From the NCBI GenBank assembly GCA_900766925.1, contig CAAFXG010000038.1, positions 1 through 18,073 of the forward strand: a stretch of DNA of 18,073 nt, given 5' to 3'. The DNA is from Lachnospiraceae bacterium. Its GTDB lineage: Bacteria; Bacillota; Clostridia; Lachnospirales; Lachnospiraceae. The stretch's first letter is position 1; every line of letters starts with the position of its first letter. Under the pieces are notes generated by a model. It saw only the letters and a program-made list of their open reading frames with translations, was not told the DNA's origin and made no database searches. Made by a program: the position numbers and the translations under genes. This document shows, in pieces, positions 1 through 7,911 of this stretch.

Positions 1-1163
1 CACTGGGTAAACTCACTGAATCCATTATCAGCCAGCACTATCACCGAGTGTCCCTCCTTCAAACAAACATCTCTCACAGCCGCCTCATGCGGACTAATGA
101 ATGGTGACACAAGAGCATAACCCTTTCTGGCCATAACAACACAGTTATTCTTATAAACACGCTTCTCTTCATCCGTCCATCGGCTTCTCACATGCACTTG
201 ATGTCTCGGCAAAGCCAGCAACGTCAGATTGCCAATAGCATCATAGCTCCTGCCAGCCACCATTATGCCACGCATAGGCATGAGCCACTCTCTATGGTGC
301 TGCCGAAGCCATCGATGCATAGGGTTTCTGTGCACATAAGCAATCATCGCGCTCAGCTGCCCCTTACGTCTCAAGCGTGTCTCATCGAAGTCATCCTCAA
401 AGAGAGCGCGACCTTGCTTGATGCGCTGGGATCGTATGGAGGCTAACTGCCTTAAGAAGGCATCAATACCCAACGGAGTTGCAGCCAAACCAAGCCCGTC
501 AGTCCAAAGACAACCGGTCAGACTCATCCTAACAGGCTCCACAGCAGCTCCGCTCAGAGCCCGTGTCCTGAAGTCCGTGCCAATGTTCTCACGTGAGCCT
601 ACACGAGAGCTTCCCATTGCAGCGCCACTATGCGTCTCCACACGAGAGCTACCCATCGCAGCGCCACTATGCGTCTCCACACGAGAGCAGCTCTTTGCTG
701 CTCCATTCGGTGTTTCGGGCTTCCCAAGCCCGCCTATCCCAGCTTTCATTTCGCTTCCTGCCACTCCTCCATATTTCGCCTCGCTCATCTCCAACCACCG
801 TCTCAGTCTTTTATTGCACCCCTGCTTGAATCCTCTTATTATCAGTCCCATCTTATCCTTCATCCTCTGCCTCACGAACAGCACGAAGTGGACATGGTCA
901 GGCATGCACACAGCCGCTAATATCTGCACATCGTTTCCCTTCGTCCTCTCATGCAGAGGAATCTCCTGTATCGCTCTTGCGACCTCAAGCCCAAGTGGAC
1001 TCAGTTCACATCTCGCCTCCGCGACAGTTCCACCAACCATCCGTCCCAACACTGGCTCCCTATCGCTACACACCAACGTGATATGATACACGCACCGTTC
1101 GCGATAACCATGGCATGCCTGATGCTTTCTGTGCGTAGGTTTGATGTCCAGCACATCTTTCAT
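1..1163 (-). CDS. REP-associated tyrosine transposase (RAYT, IS200/IS605-like HUH family), C-terminus cut by window edge
   Basis: The frame is open from ATG at 1163 to the left edge (387 codons visible). The N-terminus (GYRERCVYHITLVCSDREPV) matches the Y1-transposase fold, and residues 88-92 (PDHVH) give the HUH metal-binding motif. Residues 275-281 (AYVHRNP) match the conserved Y-x2-NP segment of the family; which tyrosine is catalytic I cannot settle. Residues about 130-230 form an insert rich in Gly, Ala and Ser, including a 13-residue tandem repeat (SSRVETHSGAAMG). The tail, from about residue 320, has a Rossmann-like look (ALVSPFISPHEAAV, HSVIVLADNGFSEF), resembling DprA/LOG-type folds; that is inference. 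RAYTs are domesticated single-copy relatives of IS200 transposases that act on REP palindromes. The palindromic array at 1249-1359 lies directly upstream, as expected. No frameshift is visible, so the gene may be functional. Confidence 0.85.
   Translation of the reverse strand, partial: MKDVLDIKPTHRKHQACHGYRERCVYHITLVCSDREPVLGRMVGGTVAEARCELSPLGLEVARAIQEIPLHERTKGNDVQILAAVCMPDHVHFVLFVRQRMKDKMGLIIRGFKQGCNKRLRRWLEMSEAKYGGVAGSEMKAGIGGLGKPETPNGAAKSCSRVETHSGAAMGSSRVETHSGAAMGSSRVGSRENIGTDFRTRALSGAAVEPVRMSLTGCLWTDGLGLAATPLGIDAFLRQLASIRSQRIKQGRALFEDDFDETRLRRKGQLSAMIAYVHRNPMHRWLRQHHREWLMPMRGIMVAGRSYDAIGNLTLLALPRHQVHVRSRWTDEEKRVYKNNCVVMARKGYALVSPFISPHEAAVRDVCLKEGHSVIVLADNGFSEFTQ
601..688. repeat. 39-bp in-frame tandem repeat inside the RAYT gene (2.25 copies)
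   Basis: Copies lie at 601-639 and 640-678 with two differences between them, followed by a 10-base partial copy at 679-688. The period is 39 bases, a multiple of three, so on the minus strand it encodes a repeated 13-residue block (SSRVETHSGAAMG). The repeat lies in the non-conserved insert between the HUH motif and the C-terminal Y-x2-NP region. Confidence 0.9.
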
Positions 1164-1248
1164 GTTTCAACCTCTCATCTAACTATTCCTTCAAAGCAGT
1201 ATTTATTATGTTTAGCTACTGTTTTTCTTGCCAAATACGATTATGTTC

Positions 1249-1359
1249 GTTCAAAGGTTCTATGGACGTACGTTCAAGGGTTCTATGGACGTACGTCCTA
1301 AGCACCTATGCACGTACGTCCTAAGCACCTTTGAACGTACGTCCATAGACCCTTTGAAC
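1249..1359. repeat. REP/BIME-like palindromic array: five 19-bp units with GTAC spacers
   Basis: Five 19-base units sit at 1249-1267, 1272-1290, 1295-1313, 1318-1336 and 1341-1359, each separated by exactly GTAC (23-base period). Units 1 and 2 read like GTTCAAAGGTTCTATGGAC; units 3 to 5 are its inverse (unit 5 is GTCCATAGACCCTTTGAAC). Unit 1 and the reverse complement of unit 5 differ at a single base; units 2 and 4 pair less perfectly; unit 3 would form the centre. The whole 111-base block can therefore fold as one long imperfect hairpin. It lies 85 bases upstream of the RAYT start. The grouping as a RAYT partner is inference from this juxtaposition, which is the typical arrangement for REP/RAYT systems. 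Confidence 0.85.
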
Positions 1360-1365
1360 GATGGA

Positions 1366-1432
1366 TGAACGGGAGTGAACATAATGGGGGCAGAGACCAT
1401 GATTTTGGAACATTTTTTGAACGGGAGTGAAT
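1366..1432. repeat. Pair of 14-bp direct repeats beside the palindromic array
   Basis: TGAACGGGAGTGAA occurs at 1366-1379 and again at 1419-1432, start to start 53 bases. The first copy begins six bases after the last unit of the GTAC array. Function is unknown; it could mark element boundaries or be a leftover of a duplication. Apart from this pair and the array, I see no gene or clear terminator in 1164-1466, the space between the GT4 gene and the transposase. Confidence 0.6.
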
Positions 1433-1466
1433 GAGAAAACCAAATAATGCCAGATAAACCACGACT

Positions 1467-2582
1467 TCACCCAAACAGTCCGTAAATCGCCTTCATTGTC
1501 TCATCAATATTTATAATTGGTGGAATGCCTGTGGGTATCTCAGCCCCACCAGCAACTGCAATGAGCGACTTTTCGAGTTCGTCGTATGTCTCACACAGTA
1601 TGCCATATTTTCCACCACTAAGCAACTCATTAGGTCCGCTACAATTAGTACTAACCACAGGAAGACCGAGGATCATAGCTTCTGCTATTACCAAACTGAA
1701 TCCTTCTGCTCTTGAAGAACACACAAACAAGTCCATCTGAGACATTAACGAATAAGGGTTTTTCAAGAATCCAGTAAAGGTAACATTGTCCTCGATGCCT
1801 AAATCTGCTGCCTGCTTTTTTAAAGAACTTTCCTCAACACCCATTCCTATGAGCCATAGATGCACGTCAGGAAGTACATCCTTAACCTTCTTGATTATTG
1901 GCAACAGCAAGTCATATCCTTTTTCTTTAGCCAAACGACCTACAGAAACTATATTGAATTTTGAATGGTCAACAACATATGAAGACCGTTCTTTTCCCAT
2001 TTGATTTATCGACAAAACATCAAGAGGATTGTAGATAGTAATTGTTGATGACAGTCCATAATTATCTTTCATGACCTTCTCTACGGATTTAGACACACAC
2101 ACAACCTTGTCATAATTCAGATATGCTCGACGTTCATCGCCCACATTCTTAAAGATGCCATTCTGTATTGTCCATGGACGCTGAATTAGGTCGACATGCA
2201 CCCAAGCAAACTTCTTCGCTTGTTTATTACTTGATGCAGCCAACACTTTTGTAGCGAATCCTTCAACAAAAGCCACCTCAACATCGAATCCTTTTGGAAC
2301 AAACAAGAGGTATACCAACCAAGCAGGAAGCCACTCATATATCAGCTTATATATCAAAATATAATACAACTTGCTCATTCCCCTGTACGAGTCTGGCCTG
2401 TTCAGCAAACAAGAATAATTCACACACGATGCGACCTCCGCCTCATATTTACCGCCACCACATATTGCCAGCACAGACACGTCATAACACTCTTTATCAA
2501 TATGACGCATCATCGTAGTTAGCACTTTCTCTGCGCCGCCGCCCTCTAAAGATTCTATTAGAAAAAGGATTTTCTTCTTCAT
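1467..2582 (-). CDS. Glycosyltransferase family 4 (GT-B fold)
   Basis: A 371-residue GT4-type enzyme that transfers a sugar from a nucleotide donor to the growing glycan in the cytoplasm. The N-terminal domain opens with KILFLIESLEGGGAEKV (residues 4-20), with the glycine-rich loop typical of the family. The C-terminal domain has VGRLAKEKG (214-222) and the E-x7-E motif (E293 and E301, in AEGFSLVIAEAM) followed by GLPVVSTNCSGPNELL. Length is normal. I start it at ATG 2582, which overlaps the upstream TGA by one base (TGATG); a TTG two codons earlier is possible but less likely. It is the last gene of the glycosyltransferase run, and codons overlap suggests coupled translation. The sugar and linkage cannot be told from sequence. 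Confidence 0.93.
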   Translation of the reverse strand: MKKKILFLIESLEGGGAEKVLTTMMRHIDKECYDVSVLAICGGGKYEAEVASCVNYSCLLNRPDSYRGMSKLYYILIYKLIYEWLPAWLVYLLFVPKGFDVEVAFVEGFATKVLAASSNKQAKKFAWVHVDLIQRPWTIQNGIFKNVGDERRAYLNYDKVVCVSKSVEKVMKDNYGLSSTITIYNPLDVLSINQMGKERSSYVVDHSKFNIVSVGRLAKEKGYDLLLPIIKKVKDVLPDVHLWLIGMGVEESSLKKQAADLGIEDNVTFTGFLKNPYSLMSQMDLFVCSSRAEGFSLVIAEAMILGLPVVSTNCSGPNELLSGGKYGILCETYDELEKSLIAVAGGAEIPTGIPPIINIDETMKAIYGLFG

Positions 2583-3481
2583 CAGCAATTCCCCCTTATC
2601 TGAATCCGACGTCTAAGCGACACAGCCCACCCAATAGGCAATAAAAGCAAAGCCATCATTCGCTCATTACAACGACACACATATTTATATTCGCCTCCGA
2701 GGAAGCAACACGAGATGAATTGAACCACGTTGTTAACCTTATCCTTCAATCCTGCAGCATATAGCAACCGATGATTGAACATCATGGCATACCCCATCGG
2801 GTTGTCACGCAACAATTTCCATGTGCTATTCGTCAGTCCGTCTGTCTGATACTCGCACAGATAAACAATCTTGTCGAACCATCTTATCTTATACCCGTCC
2901 AATGCCATCTGATTCCAGACGACCTCTTCTGGTGTGAACTTTTCTCCTGCCCACACAGGGAAAGAGTATCTGCGAAGCTTATCAGTATAAAAAATCTCTG
3001 CCATATCTGACTGAAGGTCATACTGCGGTCTGTCAAGATTAGAGCAATCGACATAACCAACAGCAGGATCTATTTGGGGAATCCGTTTCAAAGGATTTCC
3101 AGACAAGTCGCCTCTTATCATGGATATACCAATAAAAGAAGAACTGTCAGAAGGCATGGCCATGAACGAATCTAATATTACCTGAACTGCATCCTCACAC
3201 AACAAATCATCAGAATCGAGTATAAGGAAATACTCACCTTTTGCCATCTGTATGCCTTGATTCAAAGCTCTGAGCTTTCCTCCATTATCAACCCTCTGGT
3301 ATCGAATGGGGAAAGGACACCTCTCGTTTGTCCATCCGCAGAACAACTCTTGCGACTCATCAGTGGAACCATCATCAATGACAAGCCACTCAAAGTCAAA
3401 ACAGGTCTGCCTCTTCAGGGAATCATACAGTCGAGGCAGAGTATGAGCCCTATTGAATGTAGGAGTGAATATTGTAAGCAT
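2582..3481 (-). CDS. Glycosyltransferase family 2
   Basis: A 299-residue GT-A enzyme. It has the classic N-terminal signature (TIFTPTFNRAHTLPRLYDSL), the nucleotide-binding DDGSTD at residues 36-41, NGGKLRALNQGI at 66-77 and the metal-binding DSDD at 89-92. The C-terminal half carries FTPEEVVWNQMA and ends in a basic, partly hydrophobic stretch (MALLLLPIGWAVSLRRR) that may touch the membrane. It starts at ATG 3481, leaves a 33-base gap to the gene before it and overlaps the next by one base. The family is clear; donor and acceptor are unknown. Confidence 0.93.
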   Translation of the reverse strand: MLTIFTPTFNRAHTLPRLYDSLKRQTCFDFEWLVIDDGSTDESQELFCGWTNERCPFPIRYQRVDNGGKLRALNQGIQMAKGEYFLILDSDDLLCEDAVQVILDSFMAMPSDSSSFIGISMIRGDLSGNPLKRIPQIDPAVGYVDCSNLDRPQYDLQSDMAEIFYTDKLRRYSFPVWAGEKFTPEEVVWNQMALDGYKIRWFDKIVYLCEYQTDGLTNSTWKLLRDNPMGYAMMFNHRLLYAAGLKDKVNNVVQFISCCFLGGEYKYVCRCNERMMALLLLPIGWAVSLRRRIQIRGNC

Positions 3482-3514
3482 AAGTTTGTCTGTAGGATGA
3501 ATTAGAACAAATCA

Positions 3515-4531
3515 TCATTTGCCCCATTCAATCAACTTACCCGCAAAAGCGCATAGCTGATTGAGTAATCGGTACACTTTATAATGCTGACTCATAAGCA
3601 GTCTATGTTGCACATTATCAACAAAAGAAACGGGCTTGTACGCCTTATAAGAAGCCTTTACCTTTTCATTTCTCATCAACTCCAAAAGCACTTGTTCTGC
3701 CAACACAGATTTTGTTTTGTCTTCACCTTGGATTAATCTGAGGCACTTCAATGCTACCAGCTCATACGAAAAGAACATAATCTCATCTGCTATCCTTATG
3801 TTGCAAGCAAAAAACTGCCTCAGTAGGTCATGAGCCTGATTGTATATGCCGAGTGTATTTTCCGGCAATGACTCAACACCGGATTGCACATTATCCACTC
3901 TTATCCAATGGTATGTTGCCTTAGCTACAACATACAGATTCTTGCAATGGAGCAGATACTCCATCATAAAGATGAAGTCCTCATTGACTGGATATGGCTT
4001 ATAACGAAGGTTGAAGTTATCAATGATATCTTTGCGTAGCAACTTATTGCAATTAATATGCATCATGCCAGACAGGAACAGATTCTTCATTTGGGCTTTA
4101 TCAACAAAGTCATAAAAGCACTCTGTCTGGACATGACTTGTTCTTTTCTTCAACGAATCATCCGCTCCATACACATCAACCCAATACCCACAGACAACCA
4201 TATCCGCCTTGCAATGAGAGTATAATGTTTCTATATAATCATTGTCTACAGTATCATCTGCATCTACGAAACAAACATACTCGCCACACGCTTCATCTAA
4301 CGCAACATTGCGAGTATGAGCAACACCCTGGTGAGTATTTTCGATGACCTTTATTCTCCCATCTTCCAAAGCAGCAGCTCTGCATATGGACAAAGAGTCA
4401 TCTTTCGAACCATCGTCAGACAACAGCAACTCCCAATCACTATAAGATTGTGCAAGTACTGATGCAATGCATCGATCTAATGTTTGCGCTGCATTCCATA
4501 CAGGAATGATAATCGTAATCAACCCTCTCAT
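3515..4531 (-). CDS. Glycosyltransferase family 2
   Basis: A 338-residue GT-A enzyme with ITIIIPVWNAAQTLDRCIAS at the N-terminus, DDGS at residues 39-42, THQGVAHTRNVALDEACGEY leading to DADD at 90-93, and VNEDFIFMMEYL later, where an acidic ED pair commonly supplies the catalytic base in this family. The C-terminal third is helical and specific to this protein. Its ATG overlaps the stop of the previous gene by one base (TAATG), so translation is probably coupled. Substrate unknown. Confidence 0.93.
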   Translation of the reverse strand: MRGLITIIIPVWNAAQTLDRCIASVLAQSYSDWELLLSDDGSKDDSLSICRAAALEDGRIKVIENTHQGVAHTRNVALDEACGEYVCFVDADDTVDNDYIETLYSHCKADMVVCGYWVDVYGADDSLKKRTSHVQTECFYDFVDKAQMKNLFLSGMMHINCNKLLRKDIIDNFNLRYKPYPVNEDFIFMMEYLLHCKNLYVVAKATYHWIRVDNVQSGVESLPENTLGIYNQAHDLLRQFFACNIRIADEIMFFSYELVALKCLRLIQGEDKTKSVLAEQVLLELMRNEKVKASYKAYKPVSFVDNVQHRLLMSQHYKVYRLLNQLCAFAGKLIEWGK

Positions 4532-5331
4532 TACTTTCTACTCTTCCTATAAATAAAAAAAGCTATTCGAGTAAGCAACCTTCCATACCACGATGTTTCC
4601 AAAGCATTTACAATCTCATAGTTTTTAGTATAAAACTCACACAAATGATACAATCCGGGGCGCTGTTTTAGGAAGGTTTTTCTTTCTTCATCATTTTTAT
4701 TAGAAGTGCTACTTATACCAGTTGTATCAAATACGGAGACAACAAAAGGAAGAATTTTTATCGTAGCATTCCCTAATATTACGCTCTTGAAAAAGAAAGT
4801 CCAGTCAGAAACAATTTTAAAATTCTCATCATACATACCATAGACTTCAAATAATCTCCTCTTTATAAAACTGCTTGGATGAGGTAATGTAAAACATACC
4901 AGTTGAAAAATAAGATCTCTTTCACTCGCAGATGTAGGTATGTTAAAGCGGGGAATGTGTAATGGATCATCTAAATAACATATATCAGCAATACATAGAT
5001 CACTTGATTCCAAAAATGGAGCGACTTTCTCTAATGTATTATTGTTCAACAAAGAATCGCCCGAATTCAGAAAGAGTAGATATTCCCCATTAGAATGCCT
5101 TATTCCTTTATTCATAGCGTTATATATACCTTTATCAGGTTCTGAGCACCAATAAGAAAAATAATCGCTATTTACCTCCAAGAGATCCTTACTCCCGTCA
5201 GATGACCCTCCATCTATTACTATCCACTCAAAATCCCTATAGGTTTGTTCTACAACGGATTTTATGGTTCTTTTCAATCCGTGACAGTTATTGTAATTGA
5301 TTGTTATTATTGACAGTTTTATTTTATCCAT
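4531..5331 (-). CDS. Glycosyltransferase family 2, WcaE/RfbE-like subgroup
   Basis: A 266-residue GT2 enzyme. LSIITINYNNCHGLKRTIKS is followed by VIDGGSSDGS (38-47), then SEPDKGIYNAMNKGI (63-77) and LNSGD (88-92), where NSGD replaces the more usual DxD; this combination is typical of the WcaE-like subgroup, so the change is not a defect. PHPSSFIKRRLFEVYG and a conserved SDW (in IVSDWTFF) follow. I start at ATG 5331, which overlaps the preceding gene by 13 bases; a TTG three codons upstream is also open. The last residues (IAFFIYRKSRK) are basic. Substrate unknown. Confidence 0.9.
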   Translation of the reverse strand: MDKIKLSIITINYNNCHGLKRTIKSVVEQTYRDFEWIVIDGGSSDGSKDLLEVNSDYFSYWCSEPDKGIYNAMNKGIRHSNGEYLLFLNSGDSLLNNNTLEKVAPFLESSDLCIADICYLDDPLHIPRFNIPTSASERDLIFQLVCFTLPHPSSFIKRRLFEVYGMYDENFKIVSDWTFFFKSVILGNATIKILPFVVSVFDTTGISSTSNKNDEERKTFLKQRPGLYHLCEFYTKNYEIVNALETSWYGRLLTRIAFFIYRKSRK

Positions 5332-6089
5332 TGTTTCCAAAACTCCATGTATTCATATTTAAGATACGCATGACATCCAAACGGGAGAACTCCATTATTC
5401 TTTCTGTACAAAAACGAAGGGTATTGTTCAAAAGCGAACTTCATTGCTTCCTCGCAATTAGGTTTATGCGGCGGAAACCAACTATCCATAAGAGCCATTG
5501 AGAAAAAACCATCTTCATTGGCAGGAAAATTCTCTTGATAATGTCGTACAGTATTTTTCCGTCCACAATAATACATAATCAATGACCACGATAATAATCC
5601 TGAAGGATGAATGCGCATTAATGGTAATTTCCATGATAAAACTTTAATAAAATAAGACATTTTTCTAAGAGATAATCCACCGTTTCCCACTTGAGTCATT
5701 GATAAAACACCTTTATCGTTGTTTATCCATGGAGCACCAATATAATCATACCCTTTACTACACCATTCGCTCAATTGATCATCAAACACCCATGCGTCAA
5801 GCTGGTAGATTAGCATATATTGATACTTTTCAAATCTTTTATAAAAAGACAAAGACATACAAAGCTCATTATACCCTTTAATTCCCTGAAAAAAACGTTT
5901 GTCAAAATACTCATAATTCAATATTCCACACAAATCAATTTCATCATAACAATCGTGCTTCACACAGTCATGAGTTACAATATAAATATCGTACTTGTGA
6001 AGTATTTTCAAGGCTTGTCTCAACGATTTCTTCTCGTTTTCAGAAATACTATCCTTATAAATTGGTATTACTACGCAAGCTAAATTCAT
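5319..6089 (-). CDS. DUF5672 family protein, putative glycosyltransferase
   Basis: A 256-residue protein with the set of motifs I associate with DUF5672: LIYQLDAWVF (93-102), YDYIGAPW (114-121), VGNGGLSLRK (134-143), NEDGFFS (191-197) and PFGCHAY (236-242). Members occur in polysaccharide loci and are thought to be GT-A-type transferases, but I know of no well-defined reaction. ATG 6089 is well placed but lies 35 bases inside the end of the upstream gene, and its own end overlaps the next gene by 13 bases. This unusually interlocked layout suggests the three genes have travelled and are translated together. Confidence 0.8.
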   Translation of the reverse strand: MNLACVVIPIYKDSISENEKKSLRQALKILHKYDIYIVTHDCVKHDCYDEIDLCGILNYEYFDKRFFQGIKGYNELCMSLSFYKRFEKYQYMLIYQLDAWVFDDQLSEWCSKGYDYIGAPWINNDKGVLSMTQVGNGGLSLRKMSYFIKVLSWKLPLMRIHPSGLLSWSLIMYYCGRKNTVRHYQENFPANEDGFFSMALMDSWFPPHKPNCEEAMKFAFEQYPSFLYRKNNGVLPFGCHAYLKYEYMEFWKQWIK

Positions 6090-6966
6090 TCAATATGGCT
6101 TCTTTTTCTTTTGTTTTTTTGTTAATCTTGAAAAAGGATTCAATGTCTGCAGTAATGCCATTTTCACCATCTTCATGATCCGGATAACCTCTCTTTTGTT
6201 TGATTTCTATCCACTCACTTATCGTCTTGGTGTAAAAATGACGTAGATACGCAACAGAATGATCAAAATCTGATACAGCTGAATTAGGATCGCATTCAAT
6301 ACCAGACGCATTGCAACACCTATAATAATCTACAATTGCATCATGAGAAGTGTGAATCCACCTTACGTTCTTTAGTCCACCACGCAAGATTGTTTTTATA
6401 TGATTGTTTTCTGGGAAATTGCTTCTATACTTAAAATCCAAAGGCAAAACAGGTTTTGTAAATCTTTGCATCATTGGTCTTCCATCATTATAAAGCAAGT
6501 CACTGTCTCCATAAACCATCCAATTGATGTGAATCAACTGAAATGGCTTCAAGCAAGGCCGATTCAAGAATTCTCGTAGATTATCATGCTTATTTAGCAC
6601 CAAGAATTCGTCACAATCAAAGAACATAATCCACCCGAACTCTTTACTATGCTTGTCATAACAATCCTGATAGGCTGCTAATTGGCATACTTTTTTCCCT
6701 CGGAAGTTTATTATTTCACATTTCCCTTTAGAAACATAGTCAAACATCACATCCTGTAAAGACTCTCCATCTACTGCGTTATTATCATATATGTATATTT
6801 TGTCAACTCCTATAGAAAAATAATAATCAACGAATTCTAATATATAGTCATTCTCACATTTTGCTATACAGCACAAAGCGATAGAATCGGTTTTGTTGTA
6901 AAAAATCGGTAAACGATAAAAGTATTCTATCAATCGCAGGCTAATTGGTTTCTTCGAGCAAATCAT
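6055..6966 (-). CDS. Glycosyltransferase family 92 / DUF23-like (Glyco_tranf_2_4 type)
   Basis: A 303-residue enzyme. ALCCIAKCENDYILEFVDYY (30-49) followed by GVDKIYIYDNN (53-63) is the signature of the GT92/DUF23-related group; WIMFFDCDEFLVL (112-124) carries the D-x-D metal site. Further along are HINWMVYGDSD and a late HxxxK-rich segment. I start at ATG 6966, seven codons inside a longer frame that opens with TTG at 6984; even this start overlaps the upstream gene by 26 bases. It likely transfers a sugar to the repeating unit; donor unknown. A family call of GT2-like rather than GT92 is possible because the two groups blur in Bacteroidota. Confidence 0.82.
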   Translation of the reverse strand: MICSKKPISLRLIEYFYRLPIFYNKTDSIALCCIAKCENDYILEFVDYYFSIGVDKIYIYDNNAVDGESLQDVMFDYVSKGKCEIINFRGKKVCQLAAYQDCYDKHSKEFGWIMFFDCDEFLVLNKHDNLREFLNRPCLKPFQLIHINWMVYGDSDLLYNDGRPMMQRFTKPVLPLDFKYRSNFPENNHIKTILRGGLKNVRWIHTSHDAIVDYYRCCNASGIECDPNSAVSDFDHSVAYLRHFYTKTISEWIEIKQKRGYPDHEDGENGITADIESFFKINKKTKEKEAILNEFSLRSNTNL

Positions 6967-7909
6967 ACAAATTATAGTAATCAAACAGAGCTTTTAATTG
7001 TATATCATTGGCTCCTTTATGAATATTTCCATTAATAAGCCCGACATCTTGGCTATGCTCATCTACTAAGATACGGCTCCATATAGGCTCAACAGTCTTC
7101 AGTGGATACACTTTTGTTCCACTTAATAGCTCCATTGCCTTGAACCATAAATCATCTGCAGTCGGCGCAAGTTTTAAAAAAACATCTTCTCTGAAAACCT
7201 CAGAAGTAAAACATTTAGGTGGGTATAATACGCCTCCAAATCCTTCTGCTACAAAAAAAGGGGAGGAAACTTCTTCGTGAATATTTTCCAATTCATTCGA
7301 ACTATACGGTTGGAAGGATTTATGTCCATCTGGAACAATTCTTCTAACGACATTAGCACATACACATCCAGGATGCCGGAGGTGAGCTGCAACCAATCTC
7401 TCTATCAAATCAACTGGATATATGATGTCATCATCTATTGTGACAATAGTAGAATCCTGAAACTCTTGTAATGTAGGAATCAACTTCGTATAGGATCGTA
7501 TATCTTTGACAAATCTAATTTCAAGTCCTCTTTCCGATTGCCTTTGAAGTAATAGAGGCAATTCTGAACATGATTTAAACTCCTCATCACCTAACCATAA
7601 AATCACCCTATTTGCTTTACAAGTTTGCTGAAATATGCTTTCAATGGTACGGAAAACAGAAAATATTCTCTTGCCATGGGTAGTTAAAGACACTATCACA
7701 TCTCCATATTTAGTCACATGCGACTTATCCACTCCTAAAGAATTGTCATTTAGCGCAAGTTCTTCAAGTTTATCACATTTCAGTTCAAATTTAAATTGGT
7801 TTTTCAAGTTCTGAATCATGCCGTTAGTATGTTTCATGTGATCATCAACATACGCGGCATTCAACAGCGCTCTTTTGCAGAGCACTACAAATTGTTTTAT
7901 CTTATTCAT
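6941..7909 (-). CDS. Putative GT-A glycosyltransferase, family unclear
   Basis: A 322-residue protein. After about 70 residues of poorly conserved N-terminus comes GDVIVSLTTHGKRI (69-82), then RTIESIFQQTCKANRVILWL (87-106) and STIVTIDDDIIYP (153-165). This order (SLT-x-R, IESIxxQT, VILWL, DDD) resembles a group of bacterial polysaccharide transferases with a GT-A fold, in which DDD (159-161) would bind the metal and nucleotide sugar. APTADDLWFKAMEL near residue 250 would supply the acidic pair. I start at ATG 7909, two bases after the upstream stop; the TTG at 7918 is less likely. The reaction is not known to me. Confidence 0.75.
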   Translation of the reverse strand: MNKIKQFVVLCKRALLNAAYVDDHMKHTNGMIQNLKNQFKFELKCDKLEELALNDNSLGVDKSHVTKYGDVIVSLTTHGKRIFSVFRTIESIFQQTCKANRVILWLGDEEFKSCSELPLLLQRQSERGLEIRFVKDIRSYTKLIPTLQEFQDSTIVTIDDDIIYPVDLIERLVAAHLRHPGCVCANVVRRIVPDGHKSFQPYSSNELENIHEEVSSPFFVAEGFGGVLYPPKCFTSEVFREDVFLKLAPTADDLWFKAMELLSGTKVYPLKTVEPIWSRILVDEHSQDVGLINGNIHKGANDIQLKALFDYYNLYDLLEETN

Positions 7910-7911
7910 TG

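Noticed and set aside
418..1086. Long plus-strand open frame of 222 codons, with others overlapping at 192-446, 593-829, 630-920 and 951-1301.
   Set aside because: They are shadows of the transposase on the minus strand, which shows the HUH motif and family signatures; the plus-strand translations have no recognisable domain and their repeats are the same 39-bp unit read backwards.
1249..1359. CRISPR-like array.
   Set aside because: The spacers are an invariant four bases (GTAC) and the units switch orientation, so this is a palindromic array and not a CRISPR.
2583..2588. TTG starts for the genes ending at 1467, 4531, 6055 and 6941.
   Set aside because: In each case an in-frame ATG lies a few codons downstream and gives a better placed N-terminus, often in a one- or two-base junction with the previous stop.
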